Assembly: GCF_011758805.1 (NCBI RefSeq) | Contig: NZ_JAANOW010000002.1 | Coordinates: forward strand, 930,001 to 994,000 | From: Mycolicibacterium fluoranthenivorans | Lineage (GTDB): Bacteria; Actinomycetota; Actinomycetes; Mycobacteriales; Mycobacteriaceae | Reading direction: 5' to 3' | Length of the DNA: 64,000 nt | Shown: positions 8,300 to 15,957 of the stretch, piece by piece | Layout of the letters: each line of letters opens with the position of its first letter | Position numbering within the stretch: position 1 is the stretch's first letter | The notes under the pieces: generated by a model | What the model was told of the DNA's origin: nothing | Seen by the model: only the letters and a program-made list of their open reading frames with translations | Database searches by the model: none | Position numbers and translations under genes: made by a program

Positions 8300-9035
8300 T
8301 CCGGCGGACCCGCGCCCCATCCTGCTCGAGGTGCGCGACGCCGTCGTTCATTACGGCAGAATCCAAGCGCTGCACGGCGTTTCGCTGGAGGTGCGAGAAG
8401 GCGAACTGGTCACGCTGCTGGGCTCCAACGGGGCGGGCAAGACCACCATGATGCGCGCGATCTCCGGACTGCGGCCGCTGACGTCGGGATCGGTGTGGTT
8501 CGACGGCACGGACATCTCCAAGGTCAAAGCGCACCGACGGGTGACGCAGGGGCTCATCCAGGCCCCCGAAGGCCGCGGCGTGTTCCCCGGGATGACGGTG
8601 GTCGAGAATCTGGAAATGGGCTGTTACGGAAGGAAATTCGACTCCAAACGCGACCATGACGAGCGCCTCGACTGGGTGATGACGACGTTCCCCCGGCTGG
8701 CGGAGCGGCGCGCCCAGGTGGGTGGCACCCTGTCCGGCGGCGAACAGCAGATGCTGGCGATCGGCCGTGCGTTGATGGCCCGGCCGAAGGTGCTGCTGCT
8801 CGACGAGCCGTCGATGGGTCTGGCGCCCATGATCATCTCGCAGATCTTCCGGATCATCACCGAGATCAACAAGCAGGGCACGACGGTGCTGTTGGTCGAG
8901 CAGAACGCACAGCAGGCGCTCAGCAGGTCCGACCGCGCGTACATCCTGGAGACCGGGGCGGTGACCCGCAGCGGCAATGCCCCCGATCTGTTGAAGGACG
9001 ACAGCATCCGGGCGGCGTATCTCGGGGTGGCCTGA
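8286..9035 (+). CDS. livF: Branched-chain amino acid ABC transporter ATPase LivF
   Basis: The 249-residue ATPase has Walker A GSNGAGKTT, the LivF hallmark APEGRGVFPGMTV, signature LSGGEQQMLAIGRAL and Walker B VLLLDEPSMGLAP. It overlaps the end of livG by 14 bp. An earlier in-frame start at 8262 would deepen the overlap and add residues with no family match. It is the last gene of the liv operon; an inverted repeat follows at 9056-9078. Confidence 0.95.
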   Translation: MTSSDPADPRPILLEVRDAVVHYGRIQALHGVSLEVREGELVTLLGSNGAGKTTMMRAISGLRPLTSGSVWFDGTDISKVKAHRRVTQGLIQAPEGRGVFPGMTVVENLEMGCYGRKFDSKRDHDERLDWVMTTFPRLAERRAQVGGTLSGGEQQMLAIGRALMARPKVLLLDEPSMGLAPMIISQIFRIITEINKQGTTVLLVEQNAQQALSRSDRAYILETGAVTRSGNAPDLLKDDSIRAAYLGVA

Positions 9036-9055
9036 CGCTCCCTGCCTGTCGTCGG

Positions 9056-9078
9056 CCTGTGCGCAGTCTGCGCACAGG
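9056..9078 (+). terminator. Stem-loop after livF
   Basis: A perfect 10-bp inverted repeat (CCTGTGCGCA with TGCGCACAGG) has a 3-nt loop, 20 bases after the livF stop, and no T run. It may end the liv transcript. Its right arm is also part of the direct repeat at 9071-9107, so a protein-binding role is equally possible. Confidence 0.55.
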
Positions 9079-9107
9079 TATCTCATAACGACGCACAGGT
9101 TCCTCAT
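9071..9107 (+). repeat. Two 16-bp direct repeats 21 bp apart
   Basis: Copies at 9071-9086 and 9092-9107 match at 14 of 16 positions (CGCACAGG, two variable bases, CTCAT). The 21-bp period equals two helical turns, as expected for tandem regulator sites. They lie 69-105 bp before the exported protein gene at 9176. Confidence 0.5.
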
Positions 9108-9175
9108 GGCTGGCGCTGAATTCCAATCGGCAGACTCGATTTCGGTTGGGGCTTAGTGAATGGAGCGCGAGACCG

Positions 9176-9682
9176 ATGAACAGGTGCATCAAAGTGGTGG
9201 CGAGTTCGGCCGTCTTGGCTGGTCTGGCCGCCGGAGCGCTCGGCACCGGAGTTGCCACCGCGGCGCCGCAGTGCCCGCCTGGGGTGCAGAACTGCCAGGG
9301 CGGTGGCCCCGGTGGCCCTGCTGGGCGTGACAACGGTCCCGGTGGTGGTCCGGGCAATAACGGACCGGGTGGCCCCGGCCGGCACGACAACGGACCTGAC
9401 GGTCCTGGCTGGCACGACAATGGACCCGGCGGGCCCCCGCGGGACGGGTCACCCGGCTGGCATCCGGATCGGCCGCCGGCACTTCCGCCCGGTCAGTTCG
9501 ACCGGCCCGCGCCACCGAACTGGGCTCCCGACTGGAACTGGGGACCGGGCCAGGGGAACGTCCCGGGCTGGGCGTCGCAGCGGCCGGGACCCCCGTGGTG
9601 GGCGCCGTTCGCACGCGTCTTCTGGTCAGACGTGCGCAACTCGTGGGGGTTCTGGTGGGGTCCCTTCTGGTTCCCCGCCTAG
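9176..9682 (+). CDS. Gly/Pro/Asn-rich exported protein of unknown function
   Basis: The 168-residue protein has a clear signal peptide (VVASSAVLAGLAAGALGTGVATAAP, cut near A30) and two early cysteines that could form a disulphide. A region of NGPGGPG and HDNGPxGPG-like repeats (about 40-95) follows. The C-terminus is rich in Trp and Pro (GPPWWAP, GFWWGPFWFP). I recognise no catalytic motif. It resembles the many small mycobacterial wall-associated proteins of low complexity. The start at 9176 is preferred over 9146 because it begins the signal peptide. Confidence 0.75.
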   Translation: MNRCIKVVASSAVLAGLAAGALGTGVATAAPQCPPGVQNCQGGGPGGPAGRDNGPGGGPGNNGPGGPGRHDNGPDGPGWHDNGPGGPPRDGSPGWHPDRPPALPPGQFDRPAPPNWAPDWNWGPGQGNVPGWASQRPGPPWWAPFARVFWSDVRNSWGFWWGPFWFPA

Positions 9683-9768
9683 TCGACTGGCCGCCGAACA
9701 TGTGCTCGTGTACGTGAATTCGCAAATAGGCTGATACGCGAGCGCAGGTTTGCGCGCGGCAGCGCGGT

Positions 9769-9774
9769 TACACT
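9769..9774 (+). promoter_or_regulatory. Probable -10 element of the response-regulator gene
   Basis: TACACT lies 5-8 bases before the ATG (9779) and an in-frame GTG (9782). The transcript would therefore start at or next to the start codon and be leaderless. No strong -35 is visible. Confidence 0.5.
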
Positions 9775-9778
9775 CCCG

Positions 9779-10453
9779 ATGGTGAGTGATCGAATCTCGG
9801 TCGTGATCGCGGAGGATTCCCTGCTGGTCCGTGACAGTGTCATGCGATCGCTGTCCACCGTGCCCGAGGTCGATGTCGTCGGCGTCGCCGAGGACTACGA
9901 CTCCGCGGCAGAACTCGTCGCCTCATACCGTCCGACGATCCTGATGACGGATGTCCGGATGCCGCCGACCTCGACCGATGAGGGGATCCGGCTGGCGCGG
10001 TGGCTGCGCGCGGCGTATCCGGACGTCGGGGTGATCGTGTTGTCGAACTATGCGGACCCCGGTTACGCGGCGGGCCTGCTGGAAGGCGGCACCGCGGGCC
10101 GGGGTTACCTGCTCAAAGATCGGGTGTCGCATTTCGACGAACTGGGTGAGGCCGTGCGGCAAGTGGCTACCGGCGGCACGGTGCTCGACCCACTGGTGGT
10201 CGAGGCGCTGCTGGCCCAACCGCGGTCCGCGCCCGCACTGAGCAGGCTCACGCCCCGCGAGCGCGAGGTGCTCGGTGAACTGGCGACGGGCTTCAGCAAC
10301 CGTATCGTCGCGCAGCGCCTGGTGCTCTCGCAGCGGGCGGTGGAAAAGCACATCAACTCGATCTTCGCCAAGCTCGAATTGACCGTCGACGATGGCGTTG
10401 ACCGGCGGGTGAAGGCCGTGTTGATGTTCCTCGACCACCGTGGGACCGGCTGA
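9779..10453 (+). CDS. NarL/FixJ-family response regulator
   Basis: The 224-residue protein has a receiver domain (E12-D13 pocket, phosphoacceptor D58 in LMTDVRMPP, K in YLLKDR) and a LuxR-type helix-turn-helix (about 155-210: LTPREREVLGELATGFSNRIVAQRL). It would bind DNA as a dimer when phosphorylated. It heads a cluster with a receiver-only protein and a DesK-type kinase, whose likely target motif occurs at 10482-10495 and 12208-12221. ATG 9779 and GTG 9782 are both possible starts. Confidence 0.92.
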   Translation: MVSDRISVVIAEDSLLVRDSVMRSLSTVPEVDVVGVAEDYDSAAELVASYRPTILMTDVRMPPTSTDEGIRLARWLRAAYPDVGVIVLSNYADPGYAAGLLEGGTAGRGYLLKDRVSHFDELGEAVRQVATGGTVLDPLVVEALLAQPRSAPALSRLTPREREVLGELATGFSNRIVAQRLVLSQRAVEKHINSIFAKLELTVDDGVDRRVKAVLMFLDHRGTG

Positions 10454-10455
10454 TC

Positions 10456-10905
10456 GTGCCGCCCGCGAATCCCGAAAGCAGTGGTGTGTACACCATCGTG
10501 CCGAGCAAATCTCTCGGGCACGATGACGTGGTGGCTGGAGAACAGATACGTGTCTGGGTCGTCGACGATCAAGCCAGCTTCCGTCGTGCGACCGCGGCGA
10601 CGCTGGCGGCGATGGACGACTTCGTCATGGCCGGCGAATGTGAGACGGGCGAAACCGCCGTCGAACAGATGCGCAGCGGTGACGGCGACATGGTGCTGAT
10701 GGACATCCACATGCCCGGCATGGGAGGTATCGAGGCCGCTCGGCAAATCTGTTCGGTGCGAACAGATTTGATCATCGTCCTGATGTCGACCTACGACATC
10801 GAAGACCTTCCCGCCGCGGCTGCGGACTGTGGCGCCGCGTCCTATCTGCACAAGGAGCGGCTGAGTCCGGACCTGCTGAGGCGCATATGGCGAGCCGGCG
10901 GCTGA
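10456..10905 (+). CDS. Receiver-only response regulator (no DNA-binding domain)
   Basis: At 149 residues it is a receiver domain only (VWVVDDQ pocket, phosphoacceptor Asp in VLMDIHMPGMGG, Lys in YLHKERL) and stops where a NarL protein would continue into its helix-turn-helix. It may be a phosphate sink or a modulator of the neighbouring kinase. The GTG at 10456 is 2 bases past the preceding stop. However, about 30 residues precede the receiver, and a palindrome sits inside this stretch, so later GTGs at 10498 or 10528 are serious alternatives. It overlaps the kinase gene by 19 bp. Confidence 0.82.
   Translation: MPPANPESSGVYTIVPSKSLGHDDVVAGEQIRVWVVDDQASFRRATAATLAAMDDFVMAGECETGETAVEQMRSGDGDMVLMDIHMPGMGGIEAARQICSVRTDLIIVLMSTYDIEDLPAAAADCGAASYLHKERLSPDLLRRIWRAGG
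10482..10495. promoter_or_regulatory. Palindrome TGGTGTGTACACCA, copy 1
   Basis: This is a 14-bp element with TGGTGT and ACACCA arms. A near-identical element (TGGTGCATACACCA) lies just after the kinase gene at 12208-12221. Two copies bracketing the receiver and kinase genes suggest an operator for the cluster's own regulator. This is inference. Confidence 0.5.
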
Positions 10906-12206
10906 CCCTCGGACCCGCAACCCTGTCGGTGCCACGGTGGGAGGCCCCGAGGATCCTCATCCACGGCATCACGCGGTCCGCCTCGCCGCTTGATCGTGAC
11001 CTGATCCTGCGGTTCCAGGATGAACGCTTTCAGGTCTTTCTCGTCGGCCACTTCGCCATGTGGTTCGGCGCCGGTGTCCTGCTCCCGATGTTTCAGTACA
11101 TCTGGTTGCAGCGGTCGTTCTGGTTCCTGGTCCTGGGCGGGATCTCGGCCCTGCACTCCGTGGCGATCGTCGTCGCGATCCGGCTGGCGGCGCAGCAGAA
11201 GTACCAGCAGTCGATCGCCCTGGTGTGCATCGGCAACTGGATCGGTGTCCTGGTCGTCGTCTATGTCTCACCGCCGACGCTTGCGGTGATGGCAATCATG
11301 GCCTTGCTGCCGGCCTCGTTCGCCGAGCCGTACCTGCGATGGCAACGCGGGCTGGTGTATGCGGGAATGACCGGAGTCTGTCTGATGCTCGCCGGTGCAC
11401 TGGCCCGCTTCATCCCGCCCAACGACGCGGTCCGGCACGCCACGCAGTGGGTGGAGACCTCCTTCGTCGTGTTCGGGCTGGGCATCACCGGCCTGAATCT
11501 GATGGCGATCGTGTGGCACAACGCGGCGGCGCTGCGCACCTCCCAGGTGCACCTGGCCGAGCGCGCTGTCGAACTCGCGGCATCGCGCACCCGGCTGAGC
11601 ACCGCGGCCGACCAAGAACGCCGTCGTATCGAACGTGACCTGCACGACGGTGCCCAGCAACATCTGGTCGCCTTGTCGGTACTGATTCAGTTGGCGCGCA
11701 ACGCCGATCGCGATGGCTATCAGCCGTTGCTGACCGAGGCCGCCGATCTGGTGGACACGGCCATCGCCGAGATCCGCAGACTCGCCCACGGTATCTATCC
11801 ACCGCTGCTGCTCAGTGGTGGGCTCACCGAGGCACTGCCCACGCTGGGCGCGCACGCGGCCATACCCGTCCGGCTGGATCTGCAGAACATCGGGCGCTAT
11901 CCGTCGGCCACCGAGGCCGCGTTGTATTACTGCTGTAGCGAGGCGCTGCAGAACGCGGCCAAACACGGCGGCCCCGGCACCGCCGTGTCCATCACCGGTG
12001 GCGCCGACGGGCGCACCCTGCGGTTGGTGATCGCCGACACCGGACCGGGATTCGATCACGCGACTGCCGGGATCGGTCTGACCAACATGGCCGACCGGCT
12101 CTCGGCGATCGGCGGTCAACTTGTCATCGATACGGCACCGGGGCGTGGCACCCGGATCGTCGCCACGGTCGACATTCCCGACCCGTCTGCCCTGCCCGCC
12201 ACGTGA
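10887..12206 (+). CDS. DesK/NarX-type sensor histidine kinase (HisKA_3)
   Basis: The 439-residue membrane kinase has several hydrophobic segments between about 50 and 210, a short linker, and a HisKA_3 dimerisation helix ERRRIERDLHDGAQQ with phosphorylated H253. It ends in an HATPase domain (EALQNAAKHG N-box, ADTGPGF and GIGLTNM G-boxes). It has no obvious periplasmic sensor domain, so the stimulus may be membrane-related or sensed by the helices. It overlaps the receiver-only gene and is the likely phosphodonor for both regulators upstream. Confidence 0.92.
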   Translation: MASRRLTLGPATLSVPRWEAPRILIHGITRSASPLDRDLILRFQDERFQVFLVGHFAMWFGAGVLLPMFQYIWLQRSFWFLVLGGISALHSVAIVVAIRLAAQQKYQQSIALVCIGNWIGVLVVVYVSPPTLAVMAIMALLPASFAEPYLRWQRGLVYAGMTGVCLMLAGALARFIPPNDAVRHATQWVETSFVVFGLGITGLNLMAIVWHNAAALRTSQVHLAERAVELAASRTRLSTAADQERRRIERDLHDGAQQHLVALSVLIQLARNADRDGYQPLLTEAADLVDTAIAEIRRLAHGIYPPLLLSGGLTEALPTLGAHAAIPVRLDLQNIGRYPSATEAALYYCCSEALQNAAKHGGPGTAVSITGGADGRTLRLVIADTGPGFDHATAGIGLTNMADRLSAIGGQLVIDTAPGRGTRIVATVDIPDPSALPAT

Positions 12207-12207
12207 G

Positions 12208-12221
12208 TGGTGCATACACCA
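12208..12221. promoter_or_regulatory. Palindrome TGGTGCATACACCA, copy 2
   Basis: This 14-bp element matches the one at 10482-10495 at 12 positions. It is part of a 6-bp stem with a 4-nt loop (12207-12222). It lies right after the kinase stop and about 100 bp before the cyclase-like gene, so it could control that gene or act as a weak hairpin. Confidence 0.5.
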
Positions 12222-12319
12222 CCGCCGATCGTGTTGCGTGCACGGTAGACCCCATCGCGTGAGTCCCGCAGGATGGGGAATCAGCATCGAAAGCAGTTGG
12301 CTCGCAAAATGTTCTAGCC

Positions 12320-13927
12320 ATGGGGGTTCGCATGTCGACTACCGTTCTGCCGACCGGCACGGTGACGCTGCTGATGGCCGATGTCGAGGGTTCCACCCGG
12401 TCCTGGGAGGTGCAGCCAGAAGCGATGGCGGCCGCCATGTCGGGACTGGACCGTTCACTGTCCGAACTCGTCGACGTCCATCGCGGAGTGTGCCCGACGG
12501 CGCAGGGCGAGGGCGACAGCTTCGTCATCGCCTTCACCCGCGCCAGCGACGCGGTGGCCTGCGCGCTCGCGCTGCAGCAGGCCGTGCTGGCGCCCATCCG
12601 CTTGCGGATAGGTCTGCACAGCGGGGAAATCCAGCTGCGCGACCAAGGCAATTACATGGGACAGACGATCAACCGCGCCGCCCGGCTGCGCGATATCGCG
12701 GTGGGTGGGCAAACGCTGATGTCCGGAACGACGTCCGACCTCGCGGGTGAGTCGCTGCCCGAGGACGCCTGGCTGATCGACCTGGGCCGCCATCCGCTGC
12801 GCGACATCACGCGCCCGGAGCGGGTATCGCAACTGTGCCACCCCAGCCTGAGCATCAACGTCCCCCCACTGCGCGCCGACCGAGACGACGTACTCCACTG
12901 GCGCCCAGTCCAATTGACCTCGTTCGTGGGCAGGTCCTGCGAACTCGCGGAGATCGCGAAGCTCTTGGCGGAGTGCCGGCTGCTCACCCTCACCGGCGCC
13001 GGCGGCGTCGGCAAGACGCGGCTCGCCGTGGCGGCGGCCGACCACACGGCGGAGCTGTTCGAGGACGGGGTCCGGTGCGTGGAGCTTGCCGCGGTGACGG
13101 ACCCCGACATGGTGCCGCAAGCCGTGGCCCAGGCACTCGGGTTGTCCGATCCGCGCGGCCGCTGCGCCACCCCGGATGTGTTGACGCGCACCATCGGTGA
13201 CCGGCGCCTGCTCTTGGTCGTGGACAACTGTGAACACCTGTTGGACGCCGCCGCGGCGCTGGTCGGGGAGATCCTGCGGTCCTGCCCGAACGTCACCGTG
13301 CTGGCCACCAGCAGGGAGCCACTGGCGGTCGGCGGTGAGCAGGTGTGGCGGGTGCCGTCGATGTCGCTCGATGACGACGCGGTCGCGTTGTTCACCGAAC
13401 GCGCGCAGCGCGCCCGCGCCGAGTTCGTCCTCGACACCCACGCCACCGAGGTGGTGCGGGAGATCTGTCGCCGACTCGATGGCATGCCCTTGGCCATCGA
13501 ACTCGCGGCGTCGCGGGTACGCGCGCTCACGCTGGATGAGATCATCGGCAGCCTGCACGACCGGTTCCGCCTGCTGACCGGCGGCTGCCGCACGGTGGCA
13601 CGCCGCCAGCAGACCCTGAAGGCCTGTATCGACTGGTCCTACACGCTGCTCAACGAACACGAGAAGGCCGTTCTGCGGCGGGTTTCCGTGGTTCCGGGCG
13701 GATTCGACATGCACACCGCCCGCACGGTCGCCGTCGGTGGGGACGTGTGTGCCTTCCAGGTGGTCGACCTGCTCATGTCGCTGGTCGACAAATCGCTGCT
13801 GTCGGCCGAAACCCGTTGCGGGCGAACGCGCTACCGTCTCTCCGAGACGATGCGCCAGTACGCCCGGGACCGGCATGCCGAGACGGGGGAGCCCGACCTG
13901 CTCGGGGTGTCGCCGCTCAGGTGTTGA
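12320..13927 (+). CDS. Class III cyclase-homology/NB-ARC regulator, lacking the usual C-terminal part
   Basis: Residues 10-180 form a class III nucleotidyl cyclase domain (LLMADVEGSTRSWE with a metal Asp, GEGDSFVIAF, INRAARL). Residues about 195-530 form a STAND/NB-ARC ATPase (P-loop GAGGVGKTRL, VVDNCEHLLDAAA, TSREPL). Mycobacterial relatives (Rv0386, Rv0890c, Rv2488c type) continue for about 500 more residues to a LuxR helix-turn-helix. Here the family stretch ETMRQYARDR is followed by only about 17 residues and a stop that overlaps the convergent gene. It therefore looks C-terminally truncated by deletion; whether it works is unknown. An in-frame ATG at 12332 is an alternative start. Confidence 0.8.
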   Translation: MGVRMSTTVLPTGTVTLLMADVEGSTRSWEVQPEAMAAAMSGLDRSLSELVDVHRGVCPTAQGEGDSFVIAFTRASDAVACALALQQAVLAPIRLRIGLHSGEIQLRDQGNYMGQTINRAARLRDIAVGGQTLMSGTTSDLAGESLPEDAWLIDLGRHPLRDITRPERVSQLCHPSLSINVPPLRADRDDVLHWRPVQLTSFVGRSCELAEIAKLLAECRLLTLTGAGGVGKTRLAVAAADHTAELFEDGVRCVELAAVTDPDMVPQAVAQALGLSDPRGRCATPDVLTRTIGDRRLLLVVDNCEHLLDAAAALVGEILRSCPNVTVLATSREPLAVGGEQVWRVPSMSLDDDAVALFTERAQRARAEFVLDTHATEVVREICRRLDGMPLAIELAASRVRALTLDEIIGSLHDRFRLLTGGCRTVARRQQTLKACIDWSYTLLNEHEKAVLRRVSVVPGGFDMHTARTVAVGGDVCAFQVVDLLMSLVDKSLLSAETRCGRTRYRLSETMRQYARDRHAETGEPDLLGVSPLRC

Positions 13928-14138
13928 CGCGGAACCGCTTGATCCGCGCCGTCGCGCCCGACACCAACTCCAGGCTGCTGCGCGGCACGCCCAGATGTGC
14001 CGCGAGCAGCTTGGTCACCGCCGCATTGGCTTTTCCGTCCACCGCGCGTTCGGCGACGTAGATGGTCAGCTGGCCCTCGGCGCCGACCTCGACGAGCGGG
14101 CCCTTGCGGCTTCCCGGCTTGACCAGGACGGTGATCAC
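13917..14138 (-). CDS. DUF167 (YggU) family protein
   Basis: The 73-residue protein matches the DUF167 fold: a Lys/Pro start (VLVKPGSRK), VYVAERAVDGKANAAV-like core and LELVSGATARIKRF end. Family members are small alpha/beta proteins of unknown role found across bacteria and eukaryotes. It sits directly after the thiolase-like gene (3-bp gap) on the same strand. Its 3' end overlaps the truncated cyclase gene by 11 bp. Confidence 0.9.
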   Translation of the reverse strand: MITVLVKPGSRKGPLVEVGAEGQLTIYVAERAVDGKANAAVTKLLAAHLGVPRSSLELVSGATARIKRFRVNT

Positions 14139-14141
14139 TGG

Positions 14142-15341
14142 CTACCGCGCGACGATCACCGAGGAGCCGTGTCCGAACAGCCCCTGGTTGGCGGTCACGC
14201 CGACCTTGGCCCCTTCGACCTGCCTGCCGATGGCTTGCCCCTTGAGCTGCCAGGTCAGCTCGCATACCTGCGCGATGGCCTGCGCGGGGATGGCCTCACC
14301 GAAGGAGGCCAGACCGCCGGAGGCGTTGACCGGGACCCGGCCGCCGAGGGTGGTGGCGCCGCTGCGCAGGAGTGCTTCGGCTTCGCCTTTGGCGCACAGG
14401 CCCAGGTGTTCGTACCAGTCCAGTTCCAATGCGGTGGACAGGTCGTACACCTCGGCCAGATCCACGTCGCTGGGGCCTATCCCGGCTTCGGCGTAGGCGG
14501 CATCGAGGATCTGGTCTTTGAACACGCGTTCCGGTGCGGCGACGACCGCCGTCGAGTCGGTGGCGATATCGGGAAGTTCGGGCAGATGCTGGGGGTAGCG
14601 CGGGGTGACGGTGCTGATCGCGCGGACCGACGGGACACCGGCGACCGAGCCGAGGTGTTTCTCGGCGAAGCTCTTGCTGGCCACGATCAGTGCGGCAGCG
14701 CCGTCGGAGGTGGCGCAGATGTCGAGCAGACGCAGGGGGTCGGCGACGACTGGGCTGGCGAGCACATCCTCGACGGTGGCTTCCTTGCGGAAGCGGGCAT
14801 TCGGGTTGCTCAGACCGTGTTGGGCGTTCTTCACCTTGACCTGGGCAAAGTCCTCCAAAGTGGCGCCGTAGAGGTCCATCCGACGCCGGGCCAGCAGTGC
14901 GAAGTACACCGGGTTGGAGGCGCCGATGAGGTGGAACCGCTGCCAGTCGGGGTCGTTCTTGCGCTCACCACCGACCGGGGCGAACGCACCCTTGGGGGTG
15001 GTGTCGGCGCCGATCACGAGGGCGACATCGCAGAATCCGGCCAGGATGTGCGCGCGGGCGCTCTGCAGGGCTTGGGAGCCACTGGCGCAGGCGGCGTAGC
15101 TGGAGGAGACGGGCACCCCGTTCCAGCCCAACTTCTGCGCGAACGTCGAGCCGGCGATGAAGCCGGGGTAGCCGTTGCGGATGGTGTCCGCGCCGGCGAC
15201 CATCTGGATCTGACGCCAGTCCAGGCCGGCTTCGGCCAGCGCGGCGCGGGCGGCGACGACGCCGTACTCGGTGAAGTCGTGGCCCCATTTGCCCCACGGG
15301 TGCATACCGGCGCCGAGGATGTACACGGGTTCCGGGGTCAT
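14142..15341 (-). CDS. Thiolase-fold acyl-CoA protein, Rv1627c type (SCP-x/Ltp family)
   Basis: The 399-residue protein has the thiolase fold with the nucleophile region SSSYAACASGSQAL (C85). The usual GHPxGATG histidine loop is replaced by GEAIPAQA, and the final CxGGGxG loop by NQGLFGHGSS. Canonical thiolysis is therefore doubtful. Related Ltp2-type proteins pair with a DUF35 partner and act as retro-aldolases on CoA thioesters. Here the DUF35 gene lies upstream and overlaps by 4 bp, and both follow a KstR-type operator, pointing to sterol or lipid catabolism. The cytosolic aldolase role is inferred. Confidence 0.88.
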   Translation of the reverse strand: MTPEPVYILGAGMHPWGKWGHDFTEYGVVAARAALAEAGLDWRQIQMVAGADTIRNGYPGFIAGSTFAQKLGWNGVPVSSSYAACASGSQALQSARAHILAGFCDVALVIGADTTPKGAFAPVGGERKNDPDWQRFHLIGASNPVYFALLARRRMDLYGATLEDFAQVKVKNAQHGLSNPNARFRKEATVEDVLASPVVADPLRLLDICATSDGAAALIVASKSFAEKHLGSVAGVPSVRAISTVTPRYPQHLPELPDIATDSTAVVAAPERVFKDQILDAAYAEAGIGPSDVDLAEVYDLSTALELDWYEHLGLCAKGEAEALLRSGATTLGGRVPVNASGGLASFGEAIPAQAIAQVCELTWQLKGQAIGRQVEGAKVGVTANQGLFGHGSSVIVAR

Positions 15342-15775
15342 GCGATTCTCCAGGCGTGGGTGATCCGCTCGACGCCCTCGGCGTCGGTGAACAGGACCAT
15401 GGTGGTCAATTCCATCTCCATACCGACTTTCAGGTCGGCGGCCAGGGTGCCTTCGACCACTTTGCCCAGCACGATGAGGCCCTCATCGGCGAGTTTCACC
15501 GCGGCAATCGCGAACGGCTCGAACGGGTCGGTGGCCGGGTACGGCGGCGGCGGTGCGTAGCGGTTCTCGGTGTAGCTCCAGACCTTGCCGCGCCGAGACA
15601 GCGGAACCTGCTCGAGCACGTCGCTGTCGCACGCCGGGTTGGGGCAGTTGTTGGCCCGCGGTGGGAAGACGTAGGTGGCGCACTGCGGGCACGTGGCCCC
15701 GATCAGGTGAGTGGCACCGGAGTCGTCGGTGGCGAACCACCCTTCGACGGCGGGCTCCGAGGATGCTGCTGGCAC
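15338..15775 (-). CDS. DUF35 (zinc-ribbon/OB-fold) partner of the thiolase-fold protein, Rv1628c type
   Basis: The 145-residue protein has a rubredoxin-like zinc ribbon (CPQC, then CPNPAC) and an OB-fold (SRRGKVWSYTENRYAPPPPYP, then DPFEPFAIAAVKL). DUF35 proteins bind acyl-CoA and stabilise thiolase-like partners. The GTG at 15775 is chosen because a -10 hexamer (TAGTCT) ends 7 bases before it and a KstR-type site lies behind, giving a leaderless message. A longer frame begins at 15844 but would contain the promoter. It overlaps the next gene by 4 bp (translational coupling). Confidence 0.88.
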   Translation of the reverse strand: MPAASSEPAVEGWFATDDSGATHLIGATCPQCATYVFPPRANNCPNPACDSDVLEQVPLSRRGKVWSYTENRYAPPPPYPATDPFEPFAIAAVKLADEGLIVLGKVVEGTLAADLKVGMEMELTTMVLFTDAEGVERITHAWRIA

Positions 15776-15782
15776 GAGCGTC

Positions 15783-15788
15783 AGACTA
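15783..15788 (-). promoter_or_regulatory. -10 element of the DUF35/thiolase operon
   Basis: On the minus strand TAGTCT lies 7 bases before the GTG at 15775, predicting a leaderless transcript. A suitable -35 region, about 18 bp further up, overlaps the 3' half of the operator at 15808-15821. Confidence 0.6.
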
Positions 15789-15807
15789 CCCAGTTTCGCG
15801 GAGAAAC

Positions 15808-15821
15808 TGAAACGTGTTGCA
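15808..15821. promoter_or_regulatory. KstR-type operator
   Basis: The minus-strand sequence TGCAACACGTTTCA fits the KstR consensus TnnAACnnGTTnnA at every fixed position. KstR is the TetR repressor of mycobacterial cholesterol catabolism and is released by sterol CoA thioesters. The site overlaps the predicted -35 region of the DUF35/thiolase operon, so repression is likely. Divergent control of the gene at 15958 is possible. Confidence 0.75.
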
Positions 15822-15957
15822 GTTCTGTTCGGGGTTCGATGCACCCAGGACCCGCTTCGTCGAATTGGGATCGGTAGCGATCGCGGCGGCGTGTACTGAC
15901 CGGGAACAGCGTTTCGCGGCGAGAACGCCCGGGGCCCGGCCGAAGGGGAGTATCACG

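Noticed and set aside
13737..15560. 607-codon open frame antisense to the thiolase-fold gene
   Set aside because: It is a shadow of the well-supported minus-strand thiolase and DUF35 genes and carries no recognisable motif.
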